A stretch of 64,000 nt of DNA from NORP309 sp964352735. Lineage in GTDB: Bacteria; Pseudomonadota; Gammaproteobacteria; Xanthomonadales; Marinicellaceae. The stretch covers positions 1-64,000 of the forward strand of contig CAYGTC010000014.1 of assembly GCA_964352735.1 (NCBI GenBank), read 5' to 3'. Shown here piece by piece: positions 62,881 through 64,000 of this stretch (positions within the stretch are counted from its first letter, which is position 1; every line of letters starts with the position of its first letter). Below the pieces are notes generated by a model. The model had not been told where the DNA came from. It made no database searches and saw only the letters and a program-made list of their open reading frames with translations. The translations under genes and the position numbers were made by a program.

Positions 62881-64000
62881 ATGTCAAAAAATGATGTAAA
62901 AACCATACAGGTCGTTTTACCAATACCATTTGCTAATAGCCTTACCTATCTGGTTCCCAAACATTTATACTCACACCCTTTTATCACTGGTATGCGTGTA
63001 CTGGTTCCTTTTAGGCAAAAAAAATTGGTGGCGATAGTCGTAAATAAACCATCACAAATTTATTCAAAAAATTTAAAACCAATTATCTCAGTATATGAAG
63101 ACACGCCATTTCTGCCTGAAAACCTTATGGCATTCCTTTATCAGGTACATCGATATTATTTGCAACCTCTTGGCGAAGTTATTTTTACTGCGGTACCCAA
63201 ATGGTATAAAAACAGCAGCAACCCACCACTCCCTCAAGAAACATGGTGGCAAATCAACACACAAATTAATAATGAGAAAGCATTAGCAAGCCTTAAAAGT
63301 AAAAAACAAGTCAATATCTATCGGTATTTACTGGACAATGGTCCATTGCAAAGCCGTTCAATGACACATATTGAACTCAGCGCATCAGCACAATGCAGAG
63401 CCTTATTGAAAAAAGATTTATTGGTCAAATCTGAGTTGTGCTTTGTTGATGCAGACCCACCAAAAAACCCAGACTTTATACTTACCAAAGACCAGCAAAA
63501 AGCCTATAATGACATTGCAGAAAATCAAGGTTTTAACACTTACTTACTGGATGGAATTACAGGCTCTGGTAAAACAGAAGTCTACATAAGACTGGTGAAG
63601 GAAATTGTAAAATCAGGACAACAAGCATTGATACTTGTCCCTGAAATTGGCTTAACGCCACAACTTTTTCATGAATTTACCAAAAGAATCCATGGGCGTG
63701 TATCAGTATTTCATTCAGGGTTGACGGCAGCAGCCCGAGCCCGAGCATGGATAAAGGCCAAGTCTGGTGAAATTGATGTCATAGTTGCCACACGTTCAGG
63801 AATATTTACACCGTTCACAAACCTTGGCATTGTCATTGTTGATGAAGAACATGATTTAAGTTTTAAACAACAAGATGGCTTTAGATATTCAGCCAGAGAT
63901 TTAGCTGTAATGCGGGGTAAAATGCTCAATATTCCGGTCATATTAGGATCAGCAACACCATCTTTGGAAACTTTCAATAATGCCAATAACAAAAAATACC
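62881..64000 (+). CDS. priA: Primosomal protein N' (replication restart helicase PriA), N-terminal part
   Basis: 373 codons are visible before the window ends; the full protein is about 730 residues. It reloads the replisome at stalled forks. The N-terminal domain (VVLPIPFANSLTYLVP) binds the fork's 3' end. Helicase motifs: Walker A G225-I-T-G-S-G-K-T (LLDGITGSGKTEVY), VPEIGLTPQL, ATRSGIFTPF, DEEH at 321-324, and GSATPSLE. The zinc-binding part and C-terminal half are outside the window. The ATG at 62881 has no clear ribosome-binding site. Confidence 0.95.
   Translation, partial: MSKNDVKTIQVVLPIPFANSLTYLVPKHLYSHPFITGMRVLVPFRQKKLVAIVVNKPSQIYSKNLKPIISVYEDTPFLPENLMAFLYQVHRYYLQPLGEVIFTAVPKWYKNSSNPPLPQETWWQINTQINNEKALASLKSKKQVNIYRYLLDNGPLQSRSMTHIELSASAQCRALLKKDLLVKSELCFVDADPPKNPDFILTKDQQKAYNDIAENQGFNTYLLDGITGSGKTEVYIRLVKEIVKSGQQALILVPEIGLTPQLFHEFTKRIHGRVSVFHSGLTAAARARAWIKAKSGEIDVIVATRSGIFTPFTNLGIVIVDEEHDLSFKQQDGFRYSARDLAVMRGKMLNIPVILGSATPSLETFNNANNKKY

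Overview
The window reads as chromosomal DNA of a low-GC, aerobic, probably marine gammaproteobacterium. The evidence is the set of typical proteobacterial genes (rlmB, trkA, prc, priA, folD, a mip/fklB-type FKBP, Cox11-type ctaG, DUF1820, DUF1244 and DUF2909 proteins) together with many large secreted repeat proteins. Two secreted proteins end in the short tag F-x-N-G-F-[D/E], and a 2469-residue protein ends in an IPTL-CTERM-like tail. This combination recalls Marinicella and relatives in the Lysobacter/Xanthomonas neighbourhood; that placement is inference, because no rRNA gene is present.

Layout. 1-5.1 kb: a partial creD, a coupled pair of unknown genes, a DUF1294 protein, a YadA-head-like repeat protein whose signal peptide is cut by an in-frame stop, and a P-loop kinase. 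5.2-12.6 kb: one giant surface protein. 13-17.7 kb: rlmB, then a leftward unit DUF1820 / NtrX-like regulator / trkA, and a rhomboid protease. 18-23.3 kb: a tight biotin operon bioF-bioD-bioA-ketosynthase-bioB that looks Bacteroidetes-like and lacks bioC/bioH. 23.6-24.2 kb: two tandem small secreted proteins. 24.3-37 kb: rtcB, an ExeM/NucH-type nuclease, a zinc-ribbon membrane protein, pyruvate kinase, a double-spondin protein, a secreted amidohydrolase, and a carboxypeptidase-regulatory-like repeat protein split by a frameshift. 37.2-48.5 kb: the methylcitrate cycle split into acnD-prpF (rightward) and prpB-prpC (leftward), with nhaA, a cupin, a DUF3011 protein, a methyltransferase remnant and small stress or detoxification genes between them. 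48.7-53.2 kb: folD, DUF1244 and a short putA. 53.9-58.3 kb: the aa3-type cytochrome c oxidase operon coxB-ctaD-small gene-ctaG-ctaE. 58.7-64 kb: DUF2909, prc, FKBP, an orphan PqqD-like protein and the start of priA.

Metabolically, propionyl-CoA (methylcitrate cycle), proline (PutA) and pyruvate (Pyk) feed a respiratory chain ending in the cytochrome oxidase. Biotin synthesis is complete from the pimeloyl thioester onward. The secreted nuclease, amidohydrolase and repeat proteins suggest a life on polymers or surfaces.

The observations most worth a second look are the ketosynthase-containing biotin operon, the NtrX-like regulator with a degenerate ATPase and no partner kinase, a MITE-like repeat family with near-identical 19-bp ends, the two interrupted secreted-protein genes, the paired small secreted peptides behind a 10-bp tandem repeat, and DnaA-box-like 9-mers upstream of priA. 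No rRNA, tRNA, CRISPR array, prophage or complete transposase gene was seen.
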